A DNA stretch of 64,000 nucleotides, taken from the NCBI RefSeq assembly GCF_000001735.4, contig NC_003076.8, positions 19,037,835 through 19,101,834 on the forward strand, in the 5' to 3' direction. The stretch's first letter is position 1. Every line of letters starts with the position of its first letter. Shown piece by piece: positions 47,101 through 60,844 of this stretch. The notes under the pieces were generated by a model that did no database searches, was not told the DNA's origin, and was given only the letters and a program-made list of their open reading frames with translations. Source of the stretch: Arabidopsis thaliana (lineage: Eukaryota > Streptophyta > Magnoliopsida > Brassicales > Brassicaceae). The translations under genes and the position numbers were made by a program.

Positions 47101-50100
47101 GTTACACGAGTAAGGAGTCTACTATCAATAAATTATTAGGCAAATTGAAACTGTTTGCTAATATAGGCCAAACAATTGTGAGTTCCAATATCCTGTAAAA
47201 CCCAGAGTTGTGTGTAGTATCCCTACCTGTGTTACTCTCCTGGAGTAAAAGCAGACTTGAGTGCTACTTAATAATGATTTTCTCTTATATTTAGCGTTGA
47301 ACTTTTCATGATTCTTCAACATTTATTTTTCTAGATATGTCGAGTTGAGGACATTCTTGTGAGAGGACTTGTGAAAGGAAGCATAATTCAAATCCACAGG
47401 GCGAGAACGGTAGTAGTTACTGATGATGGCTTGATAACTGCATCTGGATTTGGTACATTAATTATGAAAACTCACCCTTCTATTCCCCTTTCAGCATATT
47501 CCTATAGCTGTTTGCCTTTTCACTACAGTGGGATTCTCGCTTAGTCATTTTGAGGACCATTCTGTGTATTCAGGAAGATTAATGTGGTTTCTGATTCTAT
47601 ACATAAATTCCTTTGGCAGGTTGCAGTGCTGGGTTGGGGAAGGGACTTTATTCAAATGGGGCTGGTAGTGGTGCTGGGCATGGAGGACGAGGGGGATCAG
47701 GCATTTTCAATGGGAGAGTATGCAACGGAGGACATACCTATGGTGATCCTGATTTTCCCTGTGAGTTAGGAAGCGGAGCAGAGAGTCCAGATAAATCATA
47801 TGGGAATGTGACTGGTGGAGGGATGATAGGTCAGTACTATTGTATTTCACTTTTCTGCTTATATATTTTCTATTATTTTTAGAAAATCTGGTGGCCAATA
47901 CTCTTGAAATAGCTATCTACTCATCTAGCACTGTCAAGTGACATATACAAATTTGTTTTCCACCTTTTCAGTAATTGGCTCCATCCAGTTTCCTCTTTTG
48001 ACTCTTAATCTGCGGGGATCTCTGAGCTCTGATGGTCAAAGCCTTTGGAAGCCAACAGCGAATGGTAACAGATCTTTGGTCGGTGGAGTTGGTGGGGGAT
48101 CTGGTGGGACGATTCTTCTTTTCCTTCAGATGCTTGAACTCTCAAAGAATTCATCTCTATCAGTTCGAGGGGGCCGGGGTGGGCCTCTTGGGGGTGGTGG
48201 AGGTGGAGGAGGGAGACTTCACTTTCACTGGGACATGTTACATACTGGGGACGAGTATTCTCCTGTTGCAATTGTCAAGGGGTCCATTAGTAATAGGTAT
48301 GCACCATTATCATGACAAGTGTAGTAATCTCACTTGTGTGCTTGCTACTTTCTGGGTCATTTGTTTTACTGGGGTAAAGCATGCATATATACGTTGATTT
48401 AGTACTATGCAGCGTCATGGATATGAGAGGATAATGGTATCTTAGTGTGTGATGGTTGAGACTCTGCCTGTACTATTCCCTTATGAATATTTTGGAACAT
48501 TTGGAAGTCTGGGCCTGACAGAAATTTTTTTAACCTGCAAAACCTGTCTTCATGAAATTCTAACACAGACGTTAAATTGTTTTCTTTCTGGTGTCTTCAG
48601 AGGAGGTGCAGGGGACAATGGAGGTCGATTCGGGGAAGAGGGAACAATGACTGGGAAAAAGTGTCCAAAGGGACTCTACGGTACATTCTGCTTGGTAAGT
48701 CTTCTGGTTTATTATGTTGTAGTTACTTCGACACTGTCCATTTATGGCTTACCCTTGGCCAATTCTGCTCATCTTTTATTCTAGCAATTAAATGGGCGTA
48801 ACAAACCACAAAATTAGACAGGCCCAGTAGCGTTCTGTTAGCATAATTGCAAATCTCTGTCTTGTTTGCTTGTGCCTGATACTTCTCGATATATCTGGAT
48901 TCATGTATTCTTCCAGGAATGCCCCATTGGCACTTACAAGAACGTCGAAGGCTCTGACAAACGTCTTTGTACTCCCTGCCCGCCTGAGCATCTTCCAAGT
49001 CGTGCAAAATTTGTATACGTACGAGGTATTTTTTCTAATAGTTCTCTTACTCTTCTATTCCCTGATCTTTTGTTTCTTCTTAATTGGGATGTCTTCTGAC
49101 GGAAGGTGCTTTGAATCTGCAGGAGGAGTTAGCGAACCTGTTTGTCCCTATAAATGTGTATCAGAAAAATACAGATTGCCAAACTGCTATACACCTCTGG
49201 AAGAGCTTGTCTATACATTTGGAGGGCCATTGCCCTTTACTCTTCTTCTATCTTGTGTGGTGGTAGTTTTGGGTCTGTTGCTAAGCACATTAAGTATCAA
49301 ATTGCTCAGGTTGAGTTTCTATGGTGCTAATTCCATTGAACACCAGAGTGCACATTGTTTACCCCATCTTCTGTCACTCTCTGAGGTATCGTGTTGCGTA
49401 AATCATCTTCTTTCAAGTCTTATCTTTTCTCTTTAAGACATATATATGTACACATATTTTCATGTCGACCAAACACATGCCTGTTTCTTGTCATTCCAGG
49501 TTCGAGGCGCAAAATCTGAGGACACGCAAACCCATGCTTACCGTATGTACTTCATGGGTCCAAACAATTTCAGGGAACCTTGGCATCTGCCCTACTCTCC
49601 TCCTGGTGCAATCATAGAGATAGTGTAAGGACATTACTTGACTGGGTTGAATTCTGTTGTGATTATTGTCGTTATATGTTTGAATGAAGTGTTGAACTAA
49701 AAACTATTGGCAAGAATAAAAGAGAATCTATATTGTGACTATGTATGTCATTAATCCCGAGTCCCGTTTTCTTATACTCTTTGCTTATCAATGTGACATC
49801 GTCCTTTGGCTCACTTTATTCCAAGGCATGTCCACTCATAGTTCTGGACATTTCTGATTCGCAGGTACGAAGATGCTTTTAACAGCTTTATTAATGAAAT
49901 AAACTCTACCGCAGCATATGATTGGTGGGAAGGGTCTGTGCACAGCATTCTTTCAGTTCTTGCAAATCCTTGTGCCTGGTCGTGGAAACAATGGCGTCGC
50001 AGGAGAAAAATTCATCGCCTTCAAGAATATGTCAAATCTCAATATGACCATTCTTGCCTCCGCTCATGCAGATCTAGAGCTCTCTACAAAGGGATGAAGG

Positions 50101-51966
50101 TTTGGATTCTTATTAACTAATATAATCATGTAGCTCTAAGTTCTCATTTTGACTGTCTGTGTCCAACGTCGAAGTAGGTTGGAGCCACTCCGGATCTGAT
50201 GGTTGCATACATAGATTTCTTCCTTGGCGGTGACGAGAAGCGTGTAGATATGGTCTCTATTATACAGAAAAGATTCCCAATGTGCATACTTTTTGGAGGA
50301 GATGGAAGTTATATGTCACCCTATAGTCTCCATAGTGATACACTGTTAACAAATCTTCTTGGCCAGGTAAGCTCTCTTTGTCTGCGTGGTTTTTATACCA
50401 AAATCTCCACTCTGAAATCTCCTAAACGCTCTCCAAATGACTATTCCAGCACATCCCACCGAGTGTTTGGCACCGGTTTGTTGCTGGTTTAAATGCTCAG
50501 CTTAGGACTGTGAGGCACGGATCAATTCGGTCAGCATTACTTCCTGTCATTAGGTGGATAAACAGCCATGGAAATCCTCAACTCGAATTCCATGGAGTAA
50601 GAATTGAACTTGGATGGTTTCAAGCTACAGCTTCTGGATATTACCAACTTGGTATCTTGGTTTTTGTTGGCGATTTTCCTCTGAACACTGTAAACAGATC
50701 ACTGTCGTTCAGCAGAAGTGACGACGAGTCCCCTGGGTGAGCCATGATAGATTGTGCTTCTCTTTGATCTAACCTTGCTGTTGTCTCTTTCTTAGAAATT
50801 AAAGGCATTCAACCTGCTTAATCATAAATCTATTTCTAGGAACAACTCTGCATGTCCAAGCAAATCTCTTATCGAGTTGCAGCAAAACTTGATCCAACCA
50901 GGACATGGATTATCTCGGAAGAGGATCAATGGTGGAATCAATGGAGGCCTCATCAATGAGATTTCACTAGAATCTTTGGAGTATCGAAGGGATTTACTTT
51001 TTCCATTTTCTCTCTTATTGAACAACACTCGACCTGTTGGGCGTCAGGTTACATTTTAATCTCTCCTAAATAATTCGTCTTATGATTTGTTTTTACTATT
51101 GTGTTAACATAAGCAAAAACAATTCTTGTGGTTTATGCAGGATACTCTTCTCCGTTTTATTTCCATCCTTCTCCTTGCTGATCTTTCAGTTACGCTACTT
51201 GCATTACTTCAGTTCTATTGGCTTGCCCTTGCAGCCTTTCTTGCTATCCTCCTGATTCTCCCTCTCTCCCTTCTTTGCCCATTCCCTGCCGGCCTTAACG
51301 CTTTATTAAGTAAAGAAATGAGAAGAGCCTCACTTACTCGTATCTACGGCCTGTGGAATGCTACATCTCTAACAAACGTCGTAAGTCAATACAAACGGAA
51401 TTCAAAACAAGTGACCTTGTTTTTTCACTATTGTATCTTAATCGCAAGTATACTGCAGATTGTGGCTTTCATTTGCGGTGTCATTCATTCCGGGTTTTTC
51501 ACTGACGAGCTACCAAACATCTGGAACGCCATAAGGTATTAAATAGTGTTTCTGTTCTCTCCTAAATATTCGCACACCTATCGTAAATTTGGGAATGTTG
51601 GGTTTTGATCACATGATACTAATCTCTAGCATCCATACTATAATCAGTCTTAACCTTAAACGTAAACCCTCACACGTTGTTGGAACTAGAGAGACACATG
51701 TAGAGATCTTCGCCGTTAGATGATTATAGAACATCAAACTTCTTTATTGATTACCCGTATATTGAGTACAAAAATTGTGAGTAAATGATTGGTAATGGTT
51801 TGGCAGGGATGATGATAAATGGTGGGTATTACCAACATTCCTCTTGTTACTCAAGTCAATACAAGCTCGGTTCCTTGATTGGCACGTCGCAAATCTAGAA
51901 GTACCAGACTTTTCTCTTCTTTGTCCAGATCCAGATACCTTCTGGGCATATGAATCTGGAGCTTGA
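44171..51966 (+). CDS. Large secretory-pathway glycine-rich, multi-pass membrane protein, 1447 aa
   Basis: 21 exons: 44171-44940, 45179-45294, 45557-45765, 46057-46176, 46276-46404, 46485-46610, 46778-46833, 46918-47017, 47335-47452, 47620-47829, 47972-48296, 48601-48694, 48917-49025, 49123-49385, 49500-49624, 49865-50099, 50178-50366, 50450-50736, 50840-51047, 51141-51535, 51807-51966 (4344 nt). Signal peptide MLGLVFLCVLLVSTPCFSLS. A long ectodomain has Gly-rich tracts (GGAGGGHGGRG; GRGWGGGGGGR; GPLGGGGGGGGR) and glycosylation sequons. A Cys-rich module resembles GCC2/GCC3 or ephrin-receptor-like repeats (KCPKGLYGTFC, ECPIGTYKNVEG, CTPCPP, CPYKC). One membrane helix (PFTLLLSCVVVVLGLLLSTL), a cytosolic-type region (GAIIEIVYEDAFNSFI), and several C-terminal helices (LADLSVTLLALLQFYWLALA) follow. 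It belongs to a small plant family annotated only as glycine-rich; the function is not known to me. Intron 4 uses GC-AG. Confidence 0.88.
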
Positions 51967-52549
51967 CCATCAACATGATTATAAAGAAAGACCAGCAAAA
52001 GATATATCTTATTTTTCATGTAAATCTTTTAAAAGTACAAAGTTCTTCTCGGTGATAGTTGTTAAAAACAGTTCTCTAGAACATCTGGTTATATATCTGG
52101 TGCTGAATTAGGAGTTCGCCAGATCAATGGTAGTTGTAGAAACTAGAGCGATAGTATGTAATGCTTAATGTTTTGCAACAACATACAAATCTGGAACACA
52201 ATGGTGACTAATGCTAAAACCTAACCGAAGTTTTAATTTAATCAAATATATTTCGTGTTTATACATTAAAGATTAAAAGGTTTCATATTTCCATTACATG
52301 CAATAATGCATGAAGGTGATAAATACAAATAAAGATTGGCCACAAATGGGCTTTAAGTTTAAGCCTTACCCAACTAACAATAGAGAAACTCACTTCACTC
52401 GCCACCGATGCGCGTGAACTTGAGAGTCTGAGAAACACTTGAGCTACAACATTTTTAAGAGTATTCGGATTCTCTCTCTCATCTGCGACGTATAATTTCC
52501 CCAATTTCTCAGAGAGACTCAAAATCACCACCACCACCAAATCGCCGCC
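51967..52549. other. Intergenic and ATP synthase promoter
   Basis: 3' UTR of the preceding gene and the promoter of the ATP synthase gene, with atgggcttta near 52337 (site II-like). No further gene. Confidence 0.5.
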
Positions 52550-54200
52550 ATGTTTAAACAAGCTTCTCGTCTCCTCTCCCGATCTGTCGCCGCCGCATCT
52601 TCCAAATCGGTGACGACTCGTGCCTTTTCAACGGAACTTCCATCGACGCTCGATTCCACTTTCGTCGAGGCATGGAAGAAAGTCGCACCGAATATGGACC
52701 CACCGCAGACTCCTTCTGCTTTCATGAAACCTCGTCCTTCCACTCCTTCTTCTATCCCGACGAAGCTCACCGTCAATTTTGTCCTCCCTTACACATCTGA
52801 GCTTACCGGGAAAGAGGTTCGATCTTTTGGTCACATTTTGTTTTCTTAGGGTTTGATCTATGATTTTGTTCATTGTGGTCTTTCTGTGGATACGTCTGGA
52901 TATTGGATTGTGTGTGGAAATTTGGTTTGTGATTGATTTGTAGATTTGTCAAAAATCTCAAGATTTCGGATTTGATACGCTTTTTATGATTCATCTCAAC
53001 TTATGCAAATGTGCATAATTAGGTCTTAGGACGTTTGATTTTGGTTAGATCTGACGGCGCTACATTTTAGGGTTTTGATAGCGGTACCTGAGTCTAGCAG
53101 CAATTGTTTGCGTTACAATGACGATAATTATTTTAGTTTCATGATTTCTCTCAAAAACAATTTGCAGTGAAACTTGTAAATACACGATCATCTTAGAATT
53201 TACAGGTTAACTATGTGTACAGTATCTGAAAATGTTGCTTGTTACATTCTTTTTCTCAGGTGAGTTTTTTTTGTTAGATTCATCACTGAAAAAGTTGAGA
53301 CTAGTCGATTAATTTACTGCTTCTATATTCTCTGTTGATCAATCATTGAAATGGGATGTTTGAATTGGGATTCTTAAAAGAGGTCTGTTATTGAAATTCT
53401 ATTCATGGAAATGATCCCAATTTTAGTGTTTGTCTGGCTTTTTTGGTTTCGGTTACAATGGTATTCACATATAATGTCTGTTTCGTATATGACCTATTCT
53501 CCACTATTGTTATATGATGTGCTATATGCGTAGACTGAATGTCGATTATAACGCCTTAATTTTTATGAGTTAATCTCTGTAGCCAGTAGTTATACATATT
53601 CATTGTTATTTCATGTAGTATTCAGATTCTTGTAGTACATATGAATATCAGTACGCGTAGATGGTGCATTCGCTGTAGGTAGCTTAAATCCTGCCAGCCT
53701 TTTTTCTTGATGCATTTTCCAACCATCTTGGGCTGCGCTATCATCTTCATATTCTATTTATACAAAATTAAAACGAACCGCTGATCCTAGAGTTTCATAT
53801 CTTATATCTTTAATCATAACTGAAAGCTAATTGGTTTCTCTTCATATACTTGAAGGTCGACATGGTCATCATTCCCGCATCAACAGGACAAATGGGTGTC
53901 TTGCCCGGACACGTTCCAACAATTGCTGAGCTAAAACCTGGCATCATGTCCGTCCATGAAGGCACTGACGTGAAGAAATACTTCTTGAGCAGTGGTTTTG
54001 CATTCCTCCACGCAAATTCCGTCGCTGACATAATCGCGGTGGAAGCTGTGCCGCTTGACCACATTGACCCTAGCCAAGTCCAAAAGGGTTTAGCTGAGTT
54101 CCAACAGAAACTTGCTTCTGCCACAACAGATCTTGAGAAAGCAGAGGCACAGATTGGTGTTGAAGTTCACAGTGCCATCAACGCAGCTCTCTCGGGCTAA
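52550..54200 (+). CDS. Mitochondrial F1-ATP synthase subunit delta' (bacterial epsilon homologue), 203 aa
   Basis: Two exons, 52550-52816 and 53856-54200 (612 nt), separated by a 1039-bp intron. The N-terminus [18 protein letters not shown] is a basic, Ser/Ala-rich mitochondrial presequence with a likely cleavage region at TTRAFST. The mature protein has the family's beta-sandwich ([60 protein letters not shown]) and a C-terminal helical hairpin ([20 protein letters not shown]). It sits in the F1 central stalk, linking gamma to the c-ring, in the mitochondrial inner membrane complex that makes ATP. Plant mitochondrial delta' is the equivalent of bacterial and chloroplast epsilon. The long first intron is typical of highly expressed plant housekeeping genes. 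Confidence 0.96.
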
Positions 54201-55521
54201 AAGAAGGTTTCTTTCTTTATTTCTTCGAAGAAACAAAAAAAAAACTAAATCATTTGGCTTTTCAAGTGATTAGTGAAGTCCCTTTTTACTACTGCAAAGG
54301 ATGGAATATTGATTCTTCTTGTTTAATCGTGTTGGACTTTTGTTTGAATAAATGATTTTGTTTAACGGGCACAAAAACCCACAAAAGTTTCTTGTGTTCA
54401 TATCTCTGCACCTTTGTTTTTGTGTATGACTTTGTTGTGTTGAGAAACTAAGTTGGAATTTCTTTAAGGTTTCGTTTACTAATATTTCTTGTAACACCTG
54501 TTTTAACTTGTCTTTAATCGCTTACTGTGTTTTCTTCTTCTACAGAGCCAAAAATAATAAAGATTGTCGGGTTTTATGTGCGTTTCAATTTGGGAAATAT
54601 GAGACCAAAAAAAAAAAAAAAAAAATCTGTTAAGAAATAGTGAAAAATTGAAGATGGTCGAATCCAACAAACGGTAGTGATGGGATGGATACAACAAGTT
54701 AACGATGAACGCTGAATCCTGAAAAGATTAAACTATAAATGGGCCACTAAGTAAAAAACAATATGGGCTAGTTGAAATCATGAGGAGTTAACGATGGTGA
54801 TGGGATACAACAAGTTAACGATGAACGCTCCTCAAATTTTCCACTCGCAAAGTTAGCGGTTGATAATAACTCGCCTAATTCTCCTCAAATTTTTTTCTCA
54901 TAAGTGTTGCCTTTCGCTAAATCCCAAGAGTAATCATCTTTTATGTTGAAATTCTTATGTTTAAAGACTATCTGACGCTCAAATTAAATTTGTTCAACGA
55001 CTAGACATGTAGTTGGTTTAACGGGAAAATAAATGGTGATAAGTGTTCAAAGCTTGATCGAGAAGTGGTCAGGAACTCAACATTATTTTTTTTGAGATAA
55101 GATGACAATATGATGTTTCCATTGTGGGATTGAAACCCTCTAAACAGCAATGGGACCTCGGAGGATCGACGAAAGAAGAAGAGACAATTGAACGATCGCG
55201 ATCTTCTTCCCAAAATGTAATATGGAAAATGAATTCCATATGATATCTATTTAGATTACGGATTCAAATTTTAAATAACTCCTATCATGATTAATAAATC
55301 AAATTTCGGCGGGTATTGAGTTTGTAAGGAGATGGATAAATTAAATTAGATGATAAGATGATAAATTTAAGCCCATTACATACACAAACATACAATATAG
55401 GAAAGGTGAGTGGGGAGAAGAGAAAAAAAAGGGTATGCAAAGATTCTGATTCCTTACCATATGGGCCAACACAGTCCGAGTCTGACAATATGGTCTTAAA
55501 GACGGAAGAAGTAAGGATTTG
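54201..55521. other. Convergent intergenic region with local repeats
   Basis: ATP synthase 3' UTR, an A-run at 54607-54625, interleaved short direct repeats at 54676-54713 / 54796-54829 and 54828 / 54880, and the LON2 3' UTR. Weak frames at 55001-55571 (minus) look like noise. Confidence 0.5.
54676..54829. repeat. Direct repeat pair (about 34 bp) in the ATP synthase/LON2 spacer
   Basis: gtgatgggat(ggat)acaacaagttaacgatgaacgct occurs at 54676-54713 and again at 54796-54829; the first copy carries an extra ggat. The flank ctcctcaaatttt also recurs near 54828 and 54880. Confidence 0.75.
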
Positions 55522-58500
55522 TCATAATTTAGAGTAGTTGTTCCGCCATGGACAACCTCCTTCGAATGCATTTTCCAGGACGTCTTCCATTCTCTTTGCC
55601 AATATCACCTGTTTCCACCATTCACACCAATTTTAAAACTACTCAAAAACATTTCTAGTGTTTGGTGGTTACCCGGCAGACTAATCCGCAAGAGGTAACC
55701 AGGGTCAAATTAAAACCGGGTATCATATGGACTGAACTAGGCCGGAGTAGCATAGCGCAACATTTCTACCCCCAATGCAATACCGAGAACAAGACTAAAG
55801 GTTGAAGTTAACAACTTACCTCCAGACTGGAAAGTACAGCGGCGGGTACTTCAACTAAGTCTTTCGAGTTCCTTTGCGGTAGAATCACTCTTTTGATACC
55901 ATACCGGTGTGCAGCCAATATCTGTTCATCGATTTAACATATGTTTTGAATTGTCCCAAAAACCATGAATGATGGTACTCAATTTTGGTTTTTATTTTTA
56001 ACCACATGTGAAGCTCCGGGATGCTAGAACTAGAAGCAGCTTACCTTATCTTTGATGCCACCAACAGGCAGAACGAGACCTCTGAGTGTCATCTCTCCGG
56101 TCATGGCTGTGTCTGCTCTAACTCGTTTCTGACTGAACAACGAAACCAAAGCTGTCACCAAAGTCACTCCCGCAGAAGGCCCGTCTTTCGGCACTGCACC
56201 AGCAGGAAAGTGAATGTGGATGTCTCGTCCATCAAGAACATTCATATCCCCTGCAAGTGCCAGCTTAAAATCCGACGCACGAGCTCTTACCTAAAAAACA
56301 TCAATAGATTATCAACTAAAAAGTTCTCAAGTATTTTACAGTCTGTAATGAGCAAGGTTTCAAGTGAAGATAATGTTACCCATGTAAGAGCTAATTGAGC
56401 AGATTCTTTGATAACATCTCCGAGTTGGCCCGTCAAATGCATTTCGCCTTTGCCCACCATAGATGTAGCCTCCACGAACTGGACTTCACCACCAAAAGTA
56501 GTCCAAACGAGACCCACTGAAACGCCAGCTGACGCCACTCGATCAGCGGCTTCACTGTCATCAAACCTTGGAGGCTGCATTGGACCCAACAAAAAGTATG
56601 CGGTTAAGTTTCACAAATTTCACGTTTGTACCACAATTTATAACAGCCATCAATGATTTTCTACTATAAGAACTATTTAGAAGTGAAAACTGAACAGAGC
56701 AGAGGACAGCTTTACCCCGAGGATTTTTTCAAGCATGGTCTCATCCACCACCAAAGCTGAGGGACTCTGGAAGGTGCCTCCAATCTCATGATCATTTACA
56801 CCCATTGGAATAACTTCCATTTCCACTTCGCCTCCTTCGGCCATTCTACCATTAAGCAGAGGAGATGTAAGTTTCTGCACATCTTTGCTCAACGGAAGAC
56901 TTTGTTCATGCTCTGCCACCATCACAGCAGCTGCACGAGCTAAAGCAGCCAAGTTCCTCTCTAGACTACGAACACCGGCTTCCCTTGTATACCTCTGAAT
57001 TATATTCTTTACCATAGCCTATGGCGAGCATACGAAGAAACTGCATAAGTGCACCACACGAGAGACAATTATTGGCATTACATCAAAAATTTCAAAGATA
57101 AAAACCTACCTCTGGAATCTTGAGGAACTCGGAACTAAGCCCATGCTGATCTAGAACTCGAGGAATCAGATGGCGCATAGCTATCTTAAGTTTTTCCTCT
57201 TGCGTATAACCAGGCAACTCAATTAGCTCCATCCTGTCTAGAAGAGGAGGTGGAATAGGTTGAACCCTATTAGCAGTGGCAACAAAAACCACCTTTGATA
57301 AGTCATATGGAACATTCAGATAGCTATTTTTCCGTTAAGGGTAACAGTCAATACAGACAAAAGAGTGACCAACTAAATCAAGCATCACTGGACATCTATG
57401 AACGAATATAGTTGTTGCCTAAGAGTAGGTGAAAAGCACAATTTCAAGATTTAAAACTCATGCAAGAAACTTTCAGCAAGCCTAACAATGTCTGGACGCT
57501 GAATCTAATATTTATATTGAATAAGGAAACATGATAGGATACTGATCATTAAAAGATTTGTTCTGCTCTGGATCCAAAACCTCGAGCAGTGCAGAAGCTG
57601 GATCACCCCGAACGTCTGAGCCTGTTTTGTCAATCTCATCCAACAGCATAACTGGATTGCAAACACCAACCCTCTAAAATCCAAAACATAAGAGTGAAAC
57701 CCAGTGATAAAATATATCATATAACAAACCATCCAACATGACTGTAATCAAACTGGACAATCACATATCATAAGAGCTTCTACTAGGCAGTTTTGCCAAT
57801 TCCTGTTCAGAAAAGCTAAGTAGCAATCATTTTGATGATCTATAACACTTTCTGTCACTTATACTTGTCAAGGACAGACAGAAACTTATCTGCTACAACT
57901 TAGTTCCTGTCCTAAAACAACTCCCCAAGTTCCTCATCAGCATAAGCTAGTTACGTATTCTTAGAAAACAAGACTCACCTTTAGGCCATCAATGAGGCGC
58001 CCTGGCATGCTTCCTATATAAGTTCTTCTGTGTCCTCTAATGTCAGCTTCATCTTTCACACCACCCAAAGATAAGCGAACAAATTTTCTACCTAATGCAG
58101 CTGCAATAGATGATGCCAAAGACGTCTTGCCCACACCTGGTGGACCAACAAAGCACAATACTGGGCCTCTCGCATCTGGTTTAAGCTGCAAACGTTTCAA
58201 TCAAGATAAAATCAGAAACCAGAAACTGAAGATGGGTCACTGTAAAATAAAATAAGACAAACACAACAACCTTTCGAACAGCCAGATATTCAATGATCCG
58301 TTGCTTGACCTTGGCTAAACCATAGTGATCACTGTCAAGACGTTCTTTTGCTGCTTTTAGATCCAACTCATGTTCTTCGCTTGCCTTATCCCAAGGAAGA
58401 TCAGCCAACAGCTCCAGGTAAACTCGTGAACTGTTATAGCCAGGTTGCTGAGGTTGCATCTTTTTTAGACGCCTGCATCAGGAAATGAAAAAGAAAATCA

Positions 58501-60844
58501 CTAATAAAGAAATTAACTCTTCAAGTTGGTCCACAGTCACACACCATCAGCTATTGTGCTCTAGCAAAGTATACCTCAATTCCCTTTGAGCATGCTTCCA
58601 TATGTTTGACGGCATTCCCGCAGCTTGCATCTTTCTTTCAAGTGCAGCTACATCATCTTCATCATCATCGTTGTCACCAAGCTCCTCTTTAATAGCTCTC
58701 ATCTGCAAAAACCAGTTTCATTGCTACACGTCATACCGCTGAAGGAAAATAAGCTCTCAAGACTCAAGTTGACAACCAGAGCCGGAAGAAACCAAACCTG
58801 CTGGCGCAAGAGATACTCCTTCTGAGACTTTGACAACTGGCCCTCCACCTTCTGCGTAATCTTCTCTGCCACGCGAATTGACTGCCATAAGAGAACACAA
58901 CATGACTTTATAATGCCTAGGGGTAAATTAAGGACAGATACCAAAATATGAATATCAAGAGCCAACCTGCAGATGCCGATCAACTAGTTCAGTAGCCTTT
59001 GAAAGTCTTACTTTAAGGTCAACTGAATCCAGCATAGATAGTTGCTCTTCAAAACTCATCTCAAAGCTAGCAACAAATATGTCTGCTAGTTTATGGATAG
59101 GAACTGTCTCCAAAAGCACTTTTGTCCTTCCACCAGTTTTTTGTTTCTGAAACAAGAATCAATGCATGGTTTTACTAATTCAATCAAGAATGATCCAGAT
59201 TCCACCAGATATAGATTATACAATTGCTCCCATGGAAAGAAAAAATCCCAAAGAAGAATCAATTTCATGAAAACAGACACTAATAGCTTCAGCGTTGTCA
59301 ATTTGTTATCTTAGAAACTCTAATGCTGAAGCAAAAACGAAACTTGAAAAAGGAGGAACCAAAACAGAAAGCCGTTTACTTTCACTAGTTACCTGCTCAA
59401 GCACAGAGACAAGCTCCATAGCTGTGGTTTTAAACTGGCGTGACAGTGCTACAAAATCTGGATCTTGTTTTACTTGCTCCAACTCTGCAGATGGCCAGAA
59501 AGGAACCAGCTAAAGACATTAATGAACTACCATGTCGCGTAATGTAATAGAGAAATAAAAGGTCATGACCCAACCTGAAATAAGCCAGAGAGATTATCAT
59601 TACCAAATAAGCTCTAAGTCGAAACTAGTATCTTAGAGAATCTCTAACCCCCAATAATTTTCACAGGCATAAACTTATCTATCTATTAAGCATACACAGA
59701 GCTAAACATATATTGAGATCAAAGTCTCAGAACATATAGGTCCTTACCATATAATTTACAAGACAGGAATTTCTAAACTAGAGAGCAAATTGACAGCAAT
59801 AAACAGTAGTCACTAAAACCTACAAATGAAAAAAATATATCTTACCTGCCTTTGTCATCTCGAGCGATGTAATCCGAGCAACCGAATATGGTCCTCTCTT
59901 TCCAAGCTCCTGAACATTAAACCTGCTCAGACCTTCAAGGACAACCACATACGTAACTCTTCCACTTGGTTTTTCCACCCCTCTTGAAAGATGCAGAGCA
60001 CGAGCTGCTACTCCCCTGAATATTAGAAAAAAAAAAAACATAGCTCAGAATATACTGCGAATCAAACCAAAATAGAAATCAGATCACACATTATTTTGAG
60101 GCACCTTATAAACTAAGTAATCAAAGCATTCATATTATATAAGAGTCTAGCAAGTGCAAAAAGAAACCGAACCTGGTGTGCCATTGAAGATCCTGCTGAT
60201 CTTTAGCATCAGACTTCTGAGCATCTGTTGTACCAACTAGAAATTTCAAGCTTCTTTCTCCAGAATCACTTCCAGCACCTAGGCAAAATAAATCAAATCA
60301 AAACATGTACTCCTATCGAATCAAATTCATCTAGTATCATAATCATGATTGCCAGTACCTGGATTAATCATCGTCCCAATTGAAGAACCCTCGGCATCAT
60401 CACGAACAGGTAAAATGCCAATTAAACCTTTCTCTTCTTTCTGCCATAGCTCTTGCTCCACTAGTGTGACGCTGAATTTGGAAAACAAGTGACCAAACCA
60501 ACAAAGCATAATTCGATGATTAGGCTTACCAAAATGTTGTATATGAAAACGTCTAACCAATTAACGATCAATACTACACAAAATTATTCCTAATTCATAG
60601 ATTTTTTCGCACTATTTTTGATTTTTGGAACTGACTCGAACCAGTACAAGCATCAAATTACCTAAAACAAACGCAAATTCCAGAGGAAGAAGAAGAAAAT
60701 GATCGAAGCGTAAGAATGTTAGGAATTGAGAATTCACCTGCTATGAGAAGTACAACGGATTCGAATAATGGCGCCAGGTAAGAGAACCTTATTCCTGAAA
60801 GGAAGAATCGCTAACCTACTCGGGAGCTCCACTGTTTCCGCCAT
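55522..60844 (-). CDS. LON2: LON2, peroxisomal Lon protease, 888 aa
   Basis: 17 exons on the minus strand: 60738-60844, 60359-60471, 60173-60278, 59846-60015, 59393-59484, 58967-59146, 58798-58881, 58575-58702, 58271-58472, 57979-58185, 57543-57673, 57110-57323, 56716-57018, 56380-56574, 56045-56290, 55820-55921, 55522-55608 (2667 nt). Starts [20 protein letters not shown], with no organelle presequence. The Lon N-terminal substrate domain runs to about 250, followed by a coiled-coil region ([18 protein letters not shown]). AAA+ module: Walker A GPPGVGKT (408-415), Walker B VMLLDEID. Protease domain: catalytic Ser783 in PKDGPSAG and Lys826 in GGIKDK. The last three residues are SKL, a canonical PTS1 for peroxisomal import. 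LON2 is an ATP-dependent protease/chaperone of the peroxisome matrix; in the literature its loss affects matrix protein import and enhances pexophagy. Confidence 0.97.

Noticed and set aside
49101-49122. Alternative acceptor at cggaag|gtgc for exon 14 of the glycine-rich protein
   Set aside because: It shifts the frame (GALNLQEEL) and loses the CPYKC cysteine motif; the acceptor at 49121-49122 keeps phase.
54601-54625. Poly(A) after gagacc as another micro-retroinsertion
   Set aside because: The body ends in ACC like the others, but no flanking direct repeat is visible.
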